A stretch of 64,000 nucleotides of DNA, taken from Clostridium cylindrosporum DSM 605. GTDB lineage: Bacteria; Bacillota; Clostridia; Clostridiales; Caloramatoraceae. The notes below the pieces were generated by a model that was not told the DNA's origin, did not search any database, and saw only the letters and a list, made by a program, of their open reading frames with translations. Where the stretch lies: NCBI RefSeq assembly GCF_001047375.1, contig NZ_LFVU01000004.1, positions 1 through 64,000 on the forward strand, given 5' to 3'. Shown piece by piece: positions 20,125-29,385 of the stretch (position 1 is its first letter; each line of letters opens with the position of its first letter). The position numbers and the translations under genes were made by a program.

Positions 20125-21079
20125 TTATACCTTCACTATAATAATACTTGCCTGCACAGCAGCCTTGTCTAATTGAATTTCTCCACCACTATTATTAATT
20201 AATTTAATGCTTTTTCCAGTATCTTCAACAAAAATAGTGCATTACCTGCTATTTGAGTCGGCATATTTAAACACCCAGCAGAATTTATTAGAGCATTATT
20301 ACTTATATCCTTTAATGCTAAGCATGGTTTATTTATCTCTCCAGCTCCAGCTACCGCTACCCACCATTGAGCCATATAAAATCCCGGTTTCTTAATAGTT
20401 ATTTCTCCTAAAGTACTATCATAACTTATACCATCTAAGGAGGAAGCTATAACATCACTAAATCTTCTTCATTACGTTTAAGAATTTTTCCTCCCAAATC
20501 AAAGAATTGTACTTGAATAGCAATAGACTTTTTTTCAGTAGGCTTACTAGTATAGTTAATTACAAGGTTTGTTGAACTATCTACTTCTCTGTTTCTTTTC
20601 AACAAACTTAATTTAATATCTTTACTTTCTAACCCTAATGTTATCCCATTATTTGGGATATTACCACTAATCCAGTCATTTACCAAACTTGTTAAATCTA
20701 TTGATATATATTCATCTTCTAATTCCTCATAAGATAATTTAATGGTTTTATATAACTTTACTCTTGGTCTATTCTGCCAGTTCACACAACTTTCTTCAAA
20801 AGGTTCTTGATTTATATATATATTTAAATAATTATAATATCTTTCACTACACTGTTTCCAATCCTCAATTGGTAAATTTAATTTAGCACATTCAATTATA
20901 GAGCCTTCAGGTATAGCTTTATCTAGATTAAATTTTATCAAACTTTTTAATATATCTAATTTACAATATCTATTATCACAATTTCTTATTAACAAATAAT
21001 TAGATCTAGAAAAGTTTCTATATTTTTCATTATATGATATAAATGTTCCTTTATTTAATTTCAAAGCAACCTTCGACAT
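20125..21079 (-). pseudogene. Frameshifted DNRLRE / BclA-like jelly-roll surface protein
   Basis: The start after GTAGGAGGGGGAAA gives an intact part (20447-21079) of about 210 residues resembling the DNRLRE surface domain: SLIKFNL, WQNRPRV and LTSLVNDWISG. Beyond it two more frames continue a BclA-like C-terminal domain: ISYDSTLGEITIKKPGFY and then SIKLINNSGGEIQLDKAA, ending at 20125. Each shift is repaired by one extra T (minus strand) in runs at 20460-20462 and 20230-20234. The repaired tail aligns with the neighbour at 21234 (TIKLINNSG). With two separate lesions it is probably inactivated, or shortened to the N-terminal domain. Confidence 0.7.
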
Positions 21080-21233
21080 TTTCCCCCTCCTACTACACTT
21101 CAAAATGTTCTCTATTATGAACTTAATTTATTTCAGAGTCCTTACTTCACAATAATATATTCATTACATATGAATACAGTTATACACTTTATAAAATATT
21201 AGAGGCAATTACTTGTCCCTAATATCTTATTCA

Positions 21234-22127
21234 CTATCCATTAGTAATTTTTACGATTCTTATTGATCCTTGTCGTGTAGTTTGCGAAAGTGTTAAGCTT
21301 GCTCCACTATTATTAATAAGTTTAATTGTAACTGCGCCCTTTGCAATGTCAGCTTGTGTTATATCAACAATTGTATTGCCATGATTTACACATGCAAACT
21401 GAGCATAAACATAGCTAATTCCTACTTCATTTCCATCCTTTAGTAATTTCAAACTAACTTGTCTTGTTGATCCACTACCTGACAAACCGATCCACCAATC
21501 AATCATATATCTTCCTGCAGCAGTAATTTGAATATTTCCACCTGAGTTAGAAATATTAGTTGTTAAGTTAGTATATATTGTATCAAATGGCACAACTGCT
21601 GTATCTGAAAGGTTCGCTCCTGAATAACCTGCTAGTTGTAATTCTAAACCACCAAGTGAAGCTGCTCCCATTGGTCCTGTGTTTCCCTTAGGTCCTGTTG
21701 CTCCCTTTTCAGGAGCTTTTAATATACTTAAACTTGCGGTAACACTTACATCTTTTGCATAAACAACTAGTCCCGAAGATCTATTTACCAGCTTAATAGT
21801 TAGTCCACCTTCTGGAACAGTTATTAAGGCAAAATCTGAGATTTGACCTGTTCTAACAGCTGTATTTGCTGTATAAACTCTCATATCACTTGTTACTATT
21901 GCAAATTCAGGTCCTTTAACTCCTAAGGATGATTGAATAGCCACAAACCACGAAATCTTATATTCCCCGGGCTGATTTAGTGTAATTAATCCTGTAGTAG
22001 GGTCATAGTTCACATCATCAACATTACTCGCTCCTACTATAGGATTAGTATCAAATATTACAGTATTATTTACTTCAACACTAACCTCTGCAATTGTTCT
22101 CTCTAGTTGTAATTTTATATTACTCAT
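21234..22127 (-). CDS. BclA-like collagen-repeat spore-surface protein
   Basis: A 297-residue protein in three parts. Residues about 5-135 and 160-297 are each a jelly-roll-like domain of the BclA C-terminal type; the paired motifs are GEYKISWFVAIQ and GRYMIDWWIGLS, then TIKLVNRSSG and TIKLINNSG. Between them is a very short collagen-like stretch, GATGPKGNTGPMGA. The start is the ATG 10 nt after AAAGGG. BclA proteins form exosporium hairs and are often glycosylated; the adjacent glycosyltransferase fits that. No signal peptide, as expected for a mother-cell surface protein. Confidence 0.75.
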   Translation of the reverse strand: MSNIKLQLERTIAEVSVEVNNTVIFDTNPIVGASNVDDVNYDPTTGLITLNQPGEYKISWFVAIQSSLGVKGPEFAIVTSDMRVYTANTAVRTGQISDFALITVPEGGLTIKLVNRSSGLVVYAKDVSVTASLSILKAPEKGATGPKGNTGPMGAASLGGLELQLAGYSGANLSDTAVVPFDTIYTNLTTNISNSGGNIQITAAGRYMIDWWIGLSGSGSTRQVSLKLLKDGNEVGISYVYAQFACVNHGNTIVDITQADIAKGAVTIKLINNSGASLTLSQTTRQGSIRIVKITNG

Positions 22128-22223
22128 CAAAACACATCCCTTTAATATAGTAATCAAATTTATTACTACCTTAAATTGATTACTACATAATATTTAAACC
22201 TTATAAATGTGTTCCATCAGATA

Positions 22224-22270
22224 AAAAAAGAGTTATAGAATAAAACAAGTTTTATTCTATAACTCTTTTA
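22224..22270 (-). terminator. Terminator after comEB
   Basis: Arms AAAGAGTTATAGAATAAAAC and GTTTTATTCTATAACTCTTT, a 20-bp perfect stem. Confidence 0.8.
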
Positions 22271-22273
22271 AAT

Positions 22274-22723
22274 TTAATCTATCTTAACTACTTCTATTGA
22301 GGATTCTTCTAACATTTCAAGTGATAAAGCATCAGGATATTCTCCCTCATATACTACCCTTACAATACCAGATGCCATTATAAGTTTAGTACATATAATA
22401 CAAGGTTGATGAGTAACATAAAGTGTACTTCCATCAATTTGTACACCACTTTTAGCAGCCTGTATTATTGCATTTTGCTCTGCATGAAGTGCACGGCAAA
22501 GTTCATGTTTCTCACCTGATGGAACGTTTAGCTTTTGTCTTAGACATCCCTTCCTATCACAATGCTCTATTTTAGGTGGAACTCCATTATATCCTGTTGT
22601 AAGTATTCTATTATCCTTTACTATAACAGCACCTACTTGACGTCTTAGACATGTTGATCTTTTTTTAACAACATTAGCTATCTCAATAAAATATTCATCC
22701 CATTCTGGTCTACTTTGTACCAA
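22274..22723 (-). CDS. comEB: dCMP deaminase family protein
   Basis: A 149-residue zinc-dependent deoxycytidylate deaminase (ComEB family) making dUMP for thymidylate synthesis. Zinc ligands and catalytic Glu are in HAEQNAI and [19 protein letters not shown] is also typical. The start is taken as TTG after AGGGGAT; the longest frame would begin with another TTG at 22747. It overlaps the end of upp by 14 nt, so translational coupling is likely. Confidence 0.9.
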   Translation of the reverse strand: MVQSRPEWDEYFIEIANVVKKRSTCLRRQVGAVIVKDNRILTTGYNGVPPKIEHCDRKGCLRQKLNVPSGEKHELCRALHAEQNAIIQAAKSGVQIDGSTLYVTHQPCIICTKLIMASGIVRVVYEGEYPDALSLEMLEESSIEVVKID

Positions 22724-23339
22724 AGATTCTATCCCCTGCGTCTCCAAGACCTGGAACTATATATCCATGGTCATTTAGGTATTCATCTATATGTGCTACA
22801 TATATGTTAACTTCTGGATGAACCTTATGGAAAGCTTCTATTCCTTCTGGTGCTGCAAGAAGGCACATAAGTTTTATGTTCTTAGCTCCCTTTTCCTTAA
22901 GTAGAGTTACAGCATCTGCTGCTGATCCTCCTGTTGCAAGCATTGGGTCAGTAACGATTATTTCTCTTTCAGTAATATCCATTGGAAGCTTACAGTAGTA
23001 TTCTACTGGCTTTAATGTTTCAGGGTCTCTATATAATCCTATGTGTCCTACTTTTGCAACTGGTATAAGCTTTAACATTCCGTCTACCATACCAAGACCT
23101 GCTCTTAGTATTGGAACTATACCAACCTTTTTACCTGTTAACATTTTAGTTTTTGAAGTGCAAAGAGGAGTTTCTATCTCAACTTCTTCAAGTGGGAAGT
23201 TTCTAGTAACTTCATAACACATAAGCATTGAAATTTCTTCTAAAAGCTCTCTAAAATCCTTTGAACCAGTATTTTTATCCTTCATTATTGAAAGTTTGTG
23301 TTGAATTAGTGGGTGATCTGTAACTATTACCTTATTCAT
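22710..23339 (-). CDS. upp: Uracil phosphoribosyltransferase
   Basis: A 209-residue salvage enzyme converting uracil and PRPP to UMP. The PRPP loop is [15 protein letters not shown] near residue 130. [15 protein letters not shown] and the uracil-binding C-terminus [14 protein letters not shown] are present. It lies 26 nt after rpiB and overlaps comEB. Confidence 0.96.
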   Translation of the reverse strand: MNKVIVTDHPLIQHKLSIMKDKNTGSKDFRELLEEISMLMCYEVTRNFPLEEVEIETPLCTSKTKMLTGKKVGIVPILRAGLGMVDGMLKLIPVAKVGHIGLYRDPETLKPVEYYCKLPMDITEREIIVTDPMLATGGSAADAVTLLKEKGAKNIKLMCLLAAPEGIEAFHKVHPEVNIYVAHIDEYLNDHGYIVPGLGDAGDRIFGTK

Positions 23340-23365
23340 ATTAGCCTCCTGTGTATTAAAAAATT

Positions 23366-23815
23366 TTACTTTAAGTATTCTTTTTCTATTTCTTCTATCA
23401 TATTAACTCTTTTTTCATGTCTTCCGCCTTCAAAATCTGTACTTAAGAAAGCATCTACAATATCAAGAGCTATTGATGGCCCTGTTATTCTTTCACCTAG
23501 TGCTAATATATTAGAGTTGTTATGCTGTCTTGTTGCTCTAGCTGTAAATGAATCTGTACAATGAGCAGCTCTAATTCCTGGAACCTTGTTAGCTGCTATT
23601 GATATTCCAATACCTGTACCACAAACTATGATACCAAAATCGTATTCCTTTGACTTAACAGCCTTAGCTACCTTAAGTCCGAATTCTGGGTAATCACATG
23701 AATCTGTGCTATGGCATCCTAAGTCTTCACATTCTATACCTTTTTGTTTTAAATGATCTATAATTAGATTTTTTAAGTTAAATCCACCATGATCTGAACC
23801 TAATGCAATTTTCAT
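23366..23815 (-). CDS. rpiB: Ribose-5-phosphate isomerase B
   Basis: A 149-residue RpiB/LacAB isomerase of the pentose phosphate pathway. ALGSDHGGF at the N-terminus, the catalytic Cys in [14 protein letters not shown] near residue 65 and the [16 protein letters not shown] motif are intact. It heads the run into upp and comEB, linking ribose phosphate supply with pyrimidine salvage. Confidence 0.95.
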   Translation of the reverse strand: MKIALGSDHGGFNLKNLIIDHLKQKGIECEDLGCHSTDSCDYPEFGLKVAKAVKSKEYDFGIIVCGTGIGISIAANKVPGIRAAHCTDSFTARATRQHNNSNILALGERITGPSIALDIVDAFLSTDFEGGRHEKRVNMIEEIEKEYLK

Positions 23816-23908
23816 ATTTAGACCTCCTAAACCTTCTCAACTAATAATTCTATAACATTTACCTAATATGCACAACCTTAATATGCATGAAATCTCTGGT
23901 ATTTTGTA

Positions 23909-23950
23909 AAAAAAACATAAGCTGTTAACAAGTATTCCTGTTAACAGCTT
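23909..23950 (-). terminator. Terminator after ywlE
   Basis: Arms AAGCTGTTAACA and TGTTAACAGCTT followed on the minus strand by a run of eight T. Confidence 0.82.
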
Positions 23951-23966
23951 AAAATATTTATATATT

Positions 23967-24404
23967 CTAAATAATCTCTAAAAGTTTATAGGTGTAGTCC
24001 TCTAGCTGCTGTCTACAACTTCTATATACATCTACACTTCCACCAAATGGATCTATTATATCTTTTCCTATTCCTATATATTCTCCAAATGTATATATTT
24101 TATCCTTAAAATCAGGGGCAGAGCTTATAATAGATTCCTTATGTCCCTGTGTCATAGTTAGAATAATGTCATTTTCTTCTAGCATTTTTCTATCTAGTAA
24201 AGAGGCCATATGATTTGATAAATCAAGTCCAATTTCTTCCATAACTTTTAATGAGTTTTCCGATGCAGATGTTCCCATAAAGGCATATATTCCTGCAGAT
24301 GAAACCTTTGCGTCTATTCCCTTTTCAGCTAAAACCTTCTTCGCTATTTCCTGAGCCATAGGACTTCTACAGGTATTTCCTGTACAAACGAATAACAATT
24401 TCAT
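23967..24404 (-). CDS. ywlE: Low-molecular-weight phosphatase, probable arginine phosphatase
   Basis: A 145-residue LMW phosphatase. The P-loop reads VCTGNTCRSPMAQ; Thr rather than Ile before the second Cys is the feature that makes YwlE-type enzymes specific for phosphoarginine. The general acid region is IIDPFGGSVDVY near residue 115. It would reverse McsB-type arginine phosphorylation linked to Clp proteolysis. It lies 18 nt after the Sua5-type gene, as in Bacillus ywlC-ywlE. Confidence 0.88.
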   Translation of the reverse strand: MKLLFVCTGNTCRSPMAQEIAKKVLAEKGIDAKVSSAGIYAFMGTSASENSLKVMEEIGLDLSNHMASLLDRKMLEENDIILTMTQGHKESIISSAPDFKDKIYTFGEYIGIGKDIIDPFGGSVDVYRSCRQQLEDYTYKLLEII

Positions 24405-24422
24405 ATTTTCCCCTCCTAAAGG

Positions 24423-25457
24423 TTAAAGTTTAATAACTTTATGACCTGCAGCTTTTTTTAGTCTATTCATAATTGCAAGTCCAACGCCTTCATCTATAAA
24501 TCCTTCACTTAAAATATAGTCTACACCTATTTTATCAAATTCTCTTAGCACATCAAATAGTTTAGATGCTACCTCATTTAAATTTCCCCTGGAACCTATA
24601 CTTAAAACAGTTCCATTATGGTACTCCCCTAGAGTCTCATTTGTTGCAATAATTCCAACTCTTTTGCCTTCTAATGCAATTTTCTTAGCTTCGTTATTAA
24701 TATAATCTATTACCTTATTAAGGTCTCCCGTAACTATAGTCATATCAGAATCCGGTGCATAGTGCTTATATTTCATCCCTGGAGACTTTGGAACAACATC
24801 CCCTAGGCTTTCCATTATTGTAGGGTCTATATCAACCTTGATTCCTAGATCTTCAATCATCTCCTTGGTTACTTCACCTGGTCTTAATATAGTAACCGAA
24901 GTTTCACCAGCCTCAACAACAGTAGATTCAAGTCCACATCTACATTCTACTCCACCAATAATCATACTTACTCTACCAGATAAATCCCTAATACAATGAT
25001 CAATTGTAGTAGGAGATGGTTTGCCTGAAAGATTTGCAGATGGTGCCGCAATAGGAACACCTGATGCTTTTATAAGCTTTCTTGCAATTGTACTTTCTGG
25101 CATTCTAATAGCAACACTTTTAAGTCCTCCAGTTATGCTATCTGGAATAATATCCTTTTTCTCAAGTATAATAGTTAATGGTCCTGGCCAGAACCTATCA
25201 ATTAGAATCTTAACATTTTCAGGTATACTCTTAACAAACTTTGATATATCCTTATTATCTACATGAACTATTAAAGGATTATCCTGTGGCCTTCCCTTAG
25301 CCATAAAAATCTTTTCACATGCCTTTTCATCTAATGCATTTGCCCCAAGTCCATAAACTGTTTCTGTTGGGAAAACAACTGTCTCCCCTTTTTTTATTAA
25401 ATACGCTGCCTCATTAATCACAGCATCATTATCTATATAGTAAACCTTAGTATCCAT
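24423..25457 (-). CDS. ywlC: Threonylcarbamoyl-AMP synthase (Sua5/YwlC type)
   Basis: A 344-residue enzyme making threonylcarbamoyl-adenylate for the t6A37 modification of ANN-decoding tRNAs. The YrdC domain (residues about 10-205) has FPTETVYGLGANA, PLIVHVDN and SANLSGKPSPTT. The C-terminal Sua5 domain follows (residues about 230-344). PGMKYKHYAPDS is the linker motif. Reads into ywlE. Confidence 0.94.
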   Translation of the reverse strand: MDTKVYYIDNDAVINEAAYLIKKGETVVFPTETVYGLGANALDEKACEKIFMAKGRPQDNPLIVHVDNKDISKFVKSIPENVKILIDRFWPGPLTIILEKKDIIPDSITGGLKSVAIRMPESTIARKLIKASGVPIAAPSANLSGKPSPTTIDHCIRDLSGRVSMIIGGVECRCGLESTVVEAGETSVTILRPGEVTKEMIEDLGIKVDIDPTIMESLGDVVPKSPGMKYKHYAPDSDMTIVTGDLNKVIDYINNEAKKIALEGKRVGIIATNETLGEYHNGTVLSIGSRGNLNEVASKLFDVLREFDKIGVDYILSEGFIDEGVGLAIMNRLKKAAGHKVIKL

Positions 25458-25482
25458 TTTTTCCTCCTAGGTACAGCAAAGT

Positions 25483-26214
25483 TTATACTATGGTAGTAAT
25501 AATTAATCCTAAAACTAAACCTATAATTACAGATATAGTAGAAAATACTCCTTTAAATAAACTCTTACTTTCAGGAATTAATTCTCCACAAACTATGTAC
25601 AGCATCGTCCCACCTGCAAATCCAAGTGATAGGGTTATAAAAATCTTTGACACTTCTGCTATAACTACTCCAAATAACGCACCTATAGCAGTTGGAAGAG
25701 CAGTTAATGCAGTTAAAAGTAGTATTCTTCCCCTTGACATAGAGCTTTTAAGAAGTGGTGCAGCAACAGTCGCCCCCTCTGGTATATCATGAAGACCAAT
25801 AATAATGCAAAGCCCTATTCCAAGACTTTGACCAGTTGCAAATGAAGAACCTATCGCAAGTCCCTCTGGAAAGTTATGAGCCGCAAGTGATATTCCAAGT
25901 AGAATAGAGGTCTTTATATGATTTCCATGTGCCTTGACCATAGGAATCGAAGGTAGATATACATCCATAAGAGTAACAAATATAACTCCAACAAATATTC
26001 CAATTAGTGCAAGGGTTATCCCTCCAATATGAATAGCCTCTGGAATAAGGTCAAAAGTCACAACTGCTATCATAAGTCCCGCAGCAATAGACATAATACT
26101 AGAAATCAATGTGTTACTTTTACTTCTAAATGATACCCCAATAATTCCTCCAAGTAAGGTTCCAAGAAAGGAGACACCTCCTGCAATTAAGGTTATTACT
26201 AATATATTACTCAA
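25483..26214 (-). CDS. ZIP family metal transporter
   Basis: A 243-residue membrane protein with about eight hydrophobic segments. The two metal-site helices carry HNFPEGLAIG near residue 113 and HDIPEGATVA near residue 141, which define ZIP transporters for zinc or other divalent cations. It lies 25 nt upstream of the Sua5-type gene. Metal specificity cannot be read from sequence. Confidence 0.92.
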   Translation of the reverse strand: MSNILVITLIAGGVSFLGTLLGGIIGVSFRSKSNTLISSIMSIAAGLMIAVVTFDLIPEAIHIGGITLALIGIFVGVIFVTLMDVYLPSIPMVKAHGNHIKTSILLGISLAAHNFPEGLAIGSSFATGQSLGIGLCIIIGLHDIPEGATVAAPLLKSSMSRGRILLLTALTALPTAIGALFGVVIAEVSKIFITLSLGFAGGTMLYIVCGELIPESKSLFKGVFSTISVIIGLVLGLIITTIV

Positions 26215-26278
26215 TGTTTTCTCTCCTTAAGATAGTTCTCTTTAGTTAAATTTATTTTATCTTAGGAGATTATATTCA

Positions 26279-26890
26279 TTATAATTTATATTCATCTACA
26301 AATGTTTTAATATATTTTATAGCATTTTTCGAAAATACTATATTATGAGCCGATTTATAAAGTACATATAAAAGATAGTATTTTCTTGAACCACTTTTTT
26401 TAATTTCTATAAAACTAAATTTTTCTTCCTCAGAGTATTTTCCCTTTACAAATTCAAGACCTGAAGAATAATGAGGATTTCTCTTTACAAAGAAATTATT
26501 ATAATCCTTATACTTTTTCCTATGAATTTTATTTATTACTAATAAAACATAGAATTCCTTTGGCGAGATACTATGTACATCTACATATACTATTTTTTTA
26601 AGTGGTAATATGTAGCTCGGTGCTAAATAACCCCCATCTATTTTCAACTTCTCTTCTTGAACCTCAAAACTTATTTTCTCCTCTGATAATATTCTAATGA
26701 TATTAATGAGAAGCAAAAAGTCTATTACAATTACATAAAAAAAGGAAAAGTATGAATCAAAGCCTATTAACACTTCATTTTCTGCCAAAACAGCTACGAA
26801 ATAAGCCATAAAAACCATTATTATTATACTTATAATTATGTCTCTTTTTCTTTTAAATTTCTCCTTCTTTAAGGCCTTTTTTATGCTCAT
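26279..26890 (-). CDS. Membrane protein, possible PH-like domain
   Basis: A 203-residue basic protein with two hydrophobic segments (residues about 20-40 and 47-67), followed by a beta-rich cytoplasmic part with SFEVQEEKLKIDGGY. This layout resembles bacterial PH-like membrane proteins, but I do not recognise the family. The ATG is chosen over a GTG 12 nt upstream that overlaps the ribosome site. It follows a similar, smaller protein by 20 nt, so the two probably work together. Confidence 0.6.
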   Translation of the reverse strand: MSIKKALKKEKFKRKRDIIISIIIMVFMAYFVAVLAENEVLIGFDSYFSFFYVIVIDFLLLINIIRILSEEKISFEVQEEKLKIDGGYLAPSYILPLKKIVYVDVHSISPKEFYVLLVINKIHRKKYKDYNNFFVKRNPHYSSGLEFVKGKYSEEEKFSFIEIKKSGSRKYYLLYVLYKSAHNIVFSKNAIKYIKTFVDEYKL

Positions 26891-26910
26891 ATCTCTCCCC
26901 ACCTTATACT

Positions 26911-27276
26911 TTACAGATCTTTAAATAGTTCCCTAATAACTTCTCTATCTTTCTTAGATGTTATTAGAAAAAACCTACCTCTTTCTGTTCTTAAAAGACT
27001 TAATATTCCGCCTTGTCTTAAAGACTTAATTTCTGAAATCAATACTTTTTTCTTGCTAAAAAGTCTCTTTAAGTTAATCTCTTTATTGTCTATATTTATA
27101 TCGTATATAAACAATCTAAAGTATACAAAAAGTAAAACTATATCAATTCCTATATTAAGTATATTTATGTACATATAAGTGTCCTTGAAAAGCAAAAATA
27201 CGTTTATAATTATAACAAGCATTATTATTATAGGTAAAACAACAAACTTATAACCATCTACCTTATAACTTTTCAT
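26911..27276 (-). CDS. Small membrane protein, possible PH-like domain
   Basis: A 121-residue protein with two hydrophobic N-terminal segments and a C-terminal part containing DNKEINLKRLF and KVLISEIKSL, the usual look of a short PH-like or YcxB-type membrane protein. The ATG is 6 nt after GGAGG; a longer frame by two codons overlaps it. Pairs with the downstream gene. Function unknown. Confidence 0.55.
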   Translation of the reverse strand: MKSYKVDGYKFVVLPIIIMLVIIINVFLLFKDTYMYINILNIGIDIVLLFVYFRLFIYDINIDNKEINLKRLFSKKKVLISEIKSLRQGGILSLLRTERGRFFLITSKKDREVIRELFKDL

Positions 27277-27310
27277 AATCATCCTCCAAGTTCTAATAAA
27301 TATTATGAAA

Positions 27311-27345
27311 GGGCGCCTTAAACCACAACTTGATTATAAGGCGCC
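27311..27345 (-). terminator. Terminator after prfA
   Basis: Arms GGCGCCTTA and TAAGGCGCC with a 16-nt loop, just past the prfA stop. Confidence 0.7.
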
Positions 27346-27355
27346 TCATATTTAT

Positions 27356-28426
27356 TTACTCTCCAAGATCCTTTAGCTTTTCCGCTTGATCTGCAGTAAT
27401 TAATCCTTCTATAGCTTCTTCAATATCTCCATCTAGGAATGCTTCCATTCTATATATAGTTAGACCAATTCTATGATCCGTAATTCTTCCCTGTGGATAG
27501 TTATAAGTTCTTATTCTCTCACTTCTATCTCCAGTACCAACTTGACTCTTTCTGTCCTTTGCAATTTCACTTCTTTGCTTTTCAAGCTCTATCTCGTATA
27601 TTCTTGCTTTAAGAACCTTAAGTGCCTTTTCCTTATTCTTAAGCTGTGACTTTTCATCTTGACATGAAACAACTATTCCTGTTGGAACATGTGTCATTCT
27701 AACAGCCGAGTCAGTAGTATTAACGCATTGTCCACCATTACCTGATGCTCTAAATACGTCAACTCTAATATCATTTTGGTTGATATCTATTTCAACATCA
27801 TCTACTTCTGGAAGAACCGCAACAGTTGCCGTAGATGTATGTATTCTACCACTTGTTTCTGTATCTGGAACTCTTTGTACTCTGTGAACTCCACTTTCGT
27901 ATTTAAGCTTAGAGTAGGCTCCATGACCCTTTATCATAAATACAACTTCCTTAAAGCCACCTATACCTGTTTCGTTAAGTGACATAATTTCAGTTTTCCA
28001 ACCACTTCTTTCAGCATATCTTGTGTACATTCTATATAGAACACTTGCAAACAGAGCAGCTTCTTCTCCTCCTGCTCCCCCTCTAATTTCAACAAATACG
28101 TTTCTAGAATCATTAGGGTCCTTAGGAAGCAATAGAACCTTAAGCTCTTCTTGTTGCTTCTCATTAGCAGCAATAAGCTCCTTTAATTCTTCTTCAACAA
28201 GCTCTTTCATATCCCTATCAAGCTTATCTTGAAGCATTTCCTTATCTTCTTCTATTCTTTTCTTAGAATCTTTATATTCTCTATATTTAATAACGATTTC
28301 CTCAAGTGAGCTATGTTCCTTACATAACTTTTGGAATAGACTATTGTCTGAAACTACTTCAGGATCGCTTATTTTTATTGATAGTTCTTCGTACTTCTCT
28401 TCTATAAAATCTAATTTATCTAACAT
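27356..28426 (-). CDS. prfA: Peptide chain release factor 1
   Basis: A 356-residue class I release factor recognising UAA and UAG. The catalytic GGQ sits in [17 protein letters not shown] near residue 228, and the PxT anticodon-like motif is in VPDTETSGR near residue 184. Ends with the usual RF1 C-terminal region. Its methyltransferase prmC is upstream. Confidence 0.97.
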   Translation of the reverse strand: MLDKLDFIEEKYEELSIKISDPEVVSDNSLFQKLCKEHSSLEEIVIKYREYKDSKKRIEEDKEMLQDKLDRDMKELVEEELKELIAANEKQQEELKVLLLPKDPNDSRNVFVEIRGGAGGEEAALFASVLYRMYTRYAERSGWKTEIMSLNETGIGGFKEVVFMIKGHGAYSKLKYESGVHRVQRVPDTETSGRIHTSTATVAVLPEVDDVEIDINQNDIRVDVFRASGNGGQCVNTTDSAVRMTHVPTGIVVSCQDEKSQLKNKEKALKVLKARIYEIELEKQRSEIAKDRKSQVGTGDRSERIRTYNYPQGRITDHRIGLTIYRMEAFLDGDIEEAIEGLITADQAEKLKDLGE

Positions 28427-28545
28427 TATTCCTCACTCCAAATACAAGTTTACGTTTTTTTATTATATCATACTATTTTGATTTACACATCTTTATTTGT
28501 AATTACAAGTAAAATCTTTGAATCTATGGTAATATTACAACATGG

Positions 28546-29385
28546 CTACATATGACCTATAACCACTCTATCAAGTCCTGATAAATCTTTAATAACTACT
28601 ACATCTTTAAAGCCTTCATGGATCATAATATCCCGAACATCCTCACCTTGATCATGACCTATTTCATATGCTAGGTATCCATTCTCACTTAGAATACCTA
28701 CTGAATCCTTTGTAATAGCTCTATAAAATATCAATCCATCTTCTCCTCCATCAAGAGCCGACATTGGCTCATGGTCCTTAACCTCTGTCATTAATGTTTT
28801 TATAACATCACGCTTTATATATGGCGGATTGGATACTATAATATTAGCCTTTTTATCTTTAACGCTACATAACATGTCTGACTTTAGTACATTTACCCTA
28901 TCCTCAACATTATTAAGAAGCGCATTTTCCTTTGTTACCTTTATTGGAGTATCCATAATATCAAGTGCATATACAGTTGAATCCTTTATAAAACTTGCAA
29001 GGGAAACTGATATAGCTCCACTTCCACATCCTACATCTACAATAACAGGTGATTTTATATACTTTGCAATTTCTATTACATTTTCAACTAAAACCTCAGT
29101 GTCACATCTTGGTATCAACACTCCCTCAGACACCTTAAAGTTAAGTCCCATAAATTCTTGGAAACCTGTTATATATTGAAGAGGTTTCCCGCTTTTTCTA
29201 AGGTTTATAAGAGTCAAAAACTCTTTATACTTATCTTCACTAATCTCACTTTCCCTATTAAGGAATAGGTAACTTCTGTCTACTCCTAAAACATGACAAA
29301 GTAATAACTGAGAATCAAGCAGAGATGTTGATAATCCTACTAATAGATCAGAGCCTTCCTTCATTGCCATATATATCTTTACCAT
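28546..29385 (-). CDS. prmC: Release factor glutamine methyltransferase
   Basis: A 279-residue SAM-dependent enzyme that methylates the GGQ glutamine of release factors. The SAM loop is DVGCGSGAISVS near residue 117 and the catalytic NPPY is in IIVSNPPYIKRD near residue 183. It overlaps the yqhQ stop by 7 nt and precedes prfA, the standard order. Confidence 0.95.
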   Translation of the reverse strand: MVKIYMAMKEGSDLLVGLSTSLLDSQLLLCHVLGVDRSYLFLNRESEISEDKYKEFLTLINLRKSGKPLQYITGFQEFMGLNFKVSEGVLIPRCDTEVLVENVIEIAKYIKSPVIVDVGCGSGAISVSLASFIKDSTVYALDIMDTPIKVTKENALLNNVEDRVNVLKSDMLCSVKDKKANIIVSNPPYIKRDVIKTLMTEVKDHEPMSALDGGEDGLIFYRAITKDSVGILSENGYLAYEIGHDQGEDVRDIMIHEGFKDVVVIKDLSGLDRVVIGHM

